From: Luzula sylvatica
Taxonomy: Eukaryota; Streptophyta; Magnoliopsida; Poales; Juncaceae
Direction: 5' to 3'
DNA: 64,000 bases
NCBI GenBank assembly: GCA_946800325.1
Contig: OX326959.1
Location: forward strand, 18,816,862-18,880,861
Part shown: piece by piece, positions 62,728-64,000 of the stretch
How the letters are laid out: the number at the start of each line of letters is the position of its first letter
How positions within the stretch are numbered: the stretch's first letter is position 1
The notes under the pieces: model-generated
The model's database searches: none
Told to the model about the DNA's origin: nothing
What the model saw: the letters and a program-made list of their open reading frames with translations, nothing else
Translations under genes and position numbers: made by a program

Positions 62728-64000
62728 CTTTTACTACATAACTTTTCACCAAATTTCACAAACACCAAGAAAGTTTGTTTTTCTATTCAAAACAAGATTT
62801 TATTTCTTTGAGGAGTTCAAATAACGTGTTTCTAGATCATTTGTATCGTATCTTTTAGTACATAACTTTTCACCAAATTTCACAAACACTAAGAAAGTTT
62901 GTTTTTCGATTTCAAAACCAGATTTTAACGCTTTGAGGAGTTCAAATAACGTGTTTTTAGATCATTTGTATCGTATCTTTTAGTACATAACTTTTCACCA
63001 AATTTCACAAACACTAAGAAAGTTTGTTTTTCTATTCAAAACTAGATTTTAACGCTTTGAGGAGTTCAAATAACGTGTTTTTAGATCATTTGTATCGTAT
63101 CTTTTAGTACATAACTTTTCACCAAATTTCACAAACACTAAGAAAGTTTGTTTTTCGATTCAAAACAAGATTTTAACGCTTTGAGGAGTTCAAATAACGT
63201 GTTTTTAGATCATTTGTATCGTATCTTTTACTACATAACTTTTCACCAAATTTCACAAACACCAAGAAAGTTTGTTTTTCTATTCAAAACAAGATTTTAA
63301 CGCTTTGAGGTGTTCAAATAACATGTTTTTAGATCATTTGTATCGTATCTTTTACTACATAACTTTTCACCAAATTTCACAAACACTAAGAAAGTTTGTT
63401 TTTCGATTCAAAACAAGATTTTAATGCTTTGAGGAGTTCAAATAACGTGTTTCTAGATCATTTGTATCGTATCTTTTACTACATAACTTTTCACCAAACT
63501 TCACAAACACTAAGAAAGTTTGTTTTTCGATTCAATACAAGATTTTGACGCTTTGAGGAGTTGAAATAACGTGTTTTTAGATCATTTATATCGTATCTTT
63601 TACTACATAAATTTTCACCAAATTTCACAAACACCAAGAAAGTTTGTTTTTCTATTCAAAACAAGATTTTAACGCTTTGAGGTGTTCAAATAACATATTT
63701 TTAGATCATTTGTATCGTATCTTTTAGTACATAACTTTTCACCAAATTTCACAAACACTAAGAAAGTTTGTTTTTCGATTCAAAACAAGATTTTAACACT
63801 TTGAGGAGTTCAAATAACGTGTTTCTAGATCATTTGTATCGTATCTTTTACTACATAACTTTTCACCAAATTTCACAAACACTAAGAAAGTTTGTTTTTC
63901 GATTCAAAACAAGATTTTAACACTTTGAGCAGTTCAAATAACGTGTTTCTAGATCATTTGTATCGTATCTTTTACTACATCACTTTTCACCAAATTTCAC
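62728..64000. repeat. HOR part-unit cut by the window end (10 monomers plus 32 bases)
   Basis: Order: 1-2-3-4-5-11b-6-7-8-9, then the first 32 bases of a monomer starting at 63969 whose ATCAC fits type 10 or 16. It duplicates 59133 onward. Type 7 at 63597 has ACATATTTTT where the first copy has ACATGTTTTT. The array continues past 64000. Confidence 0.87.

Larger units (their letters stand above)
1..64000. repeat. 124-bp satellite DNA array filling the window
   Basis: The array is head-to-tail, with every monomer in one orientation and no spacer. I phased 516 complete monomers plus a partial last one. Nearly all are 124 bp. Types 2 and 20 are 125 bp (an extra T after CGA) and types 13, 14 and 21 are 123 bp (TTTTTGATCA instead of TTTTTAGATCA). 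GC is about 28%. No transposon, inversion, gene or unique sequence interrupts it, so no part of the window is an ordinary intergenic region. Both strands have stop codons in every monomer, and 124 leaves remainder 1 on division by 3, so each frame meets each stop within three monomers and no long reading frame can exist. A centromeric or pericentromeric role is inferred from the array type alone. The array runs off both ends of the window. Confidence 0.98.
57026..64000. repeat. Tandem pair of a 29-monomer segment (offset 3,596 bp)
   Basis: The first copy is 57026-60621 and the second starts at 60622 and runs past the window end. Shared marks are AGATGATTTG and ACCAAACTTCAC. About five differences were noticed: near 57507, 58190, 58901, 61404 (a 2-bp loss) and 63696. 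The offset shifts 3,596, 3,594, 3,595 exactly as the two small indels predict. Confidence 0.87.

Noticed and set aside
1..64000. Short open reading frames recurring in every monomer
   Set aside because: They are by-products of the repeat. Stops recur in each monomer on both strands, and the 124-bp length shifts the frame each time, so frames close within about three monomers. No start site or coding bias distinguishes them.
1..64000. CRISPR array
   Set aside because: The repeats abut with no unique spacers, the unit is 124 bp, and there are no cas genes. Variation between copies follows the HOR order rather than repeat-spacer alternation.
1..64000. Tandem 5S rRNA genes (unit near 120 bp)
   Set aside because: The length is similar, but GC is about 28%, and I see neither the internal promoter boxes nor 5S-like pairing.
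1..64000. Promoter-like AT-rich boxes
   Set aside because: AT-rich hexamers are expected everywhere at 28% GC, and none is associated with a gene.
1..64000. Telomeric or transposon LTR sequence
   Set aside because: There is no short G-rich telomere unit, no terminal TG...CA pair with target duplication, and no primer-binding or polypurine tract.

Overview
The whole 64,000-base window is one uninterrupted tandem satellite array. It holds no gene, RNA gene, transposon or non-repetitive DNA that I can see. The unit is a monomer of about 124 bp at roughly 28% GC (35 G or C in the representative copy at 374-497), always in the same orientation. I phased every monomer on the junction where ...GTAT meets CTTTTAC/GTAC and count 516 complete copies plus a 32-base partial copy at 63969-64000. 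A pure satellite on this scale points to a eukaryotic nuclear chromosome, most plausibly centromeric or pericentromeric heterochromatin. The species cannot be read from the sequence. A 124-bp satellite has, as I recall, been described at the repeat-based holocentromeres of woodrush (Luzula), but I can match only on length.

The monomers are not equivalent. Shared variants sort them into 22 recurring types, numbered here 1-22 (b marks a subtype), and the types recur in a fixed order. The basic higher-order repeat (HOR) is a 32-monomer unit of 3,967 bp, seen intact at 49214-53180 and, minus one base, at 29133-33098. Its order is 1-18-19-20-21-22-5 | 8-9-16-17-11b-12 | 1-2-13-14-15-6-5-3-4-5-11b-6-7 | 8-9-16-17-11b-12b. 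The length is explained by type: 124 bp each, +1 for types 2 and 20, -1 for types 13, 14 and 21. The other units are deletion, duplication or swap derivatives of this order, or an alternative 13-monomer module (1-2-3-4-5-6-6-7-8-9-10-11-12).

Layout: 1-32106 holds three copies of a super-repeat of about 11 kb (91 monomers/11,280 bp; 86 monomers/10,661 bp; a third copy colinear to about 32.1 kb). They differ by a few substitutions and whole-monomer indels. From 32.1 to 57.0 kb the array is a mosaic of 30-40-monomer units related by displaced duplications (offsets 3,718, 11,155, about 20,100 and about 30,496 bp). From 57026 to the end is a recent tandem duplication of a 29-monomer unit (offset 3,596 bp).

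There is no set of cooperating genes. The window records turnover: unequal exchange in monomer register, hybrid monomers at the breakpoints, conversion-like block swaps, and amplification at three nested scales (124 bp, about 4 kb, about 11 kb). Features of the monomer that could matter for chromatin are A/T tracts spaced near the helical repeat, a short dyad, and four CpG sites whose transitions define several types. Identities and difference counts were read by eye.
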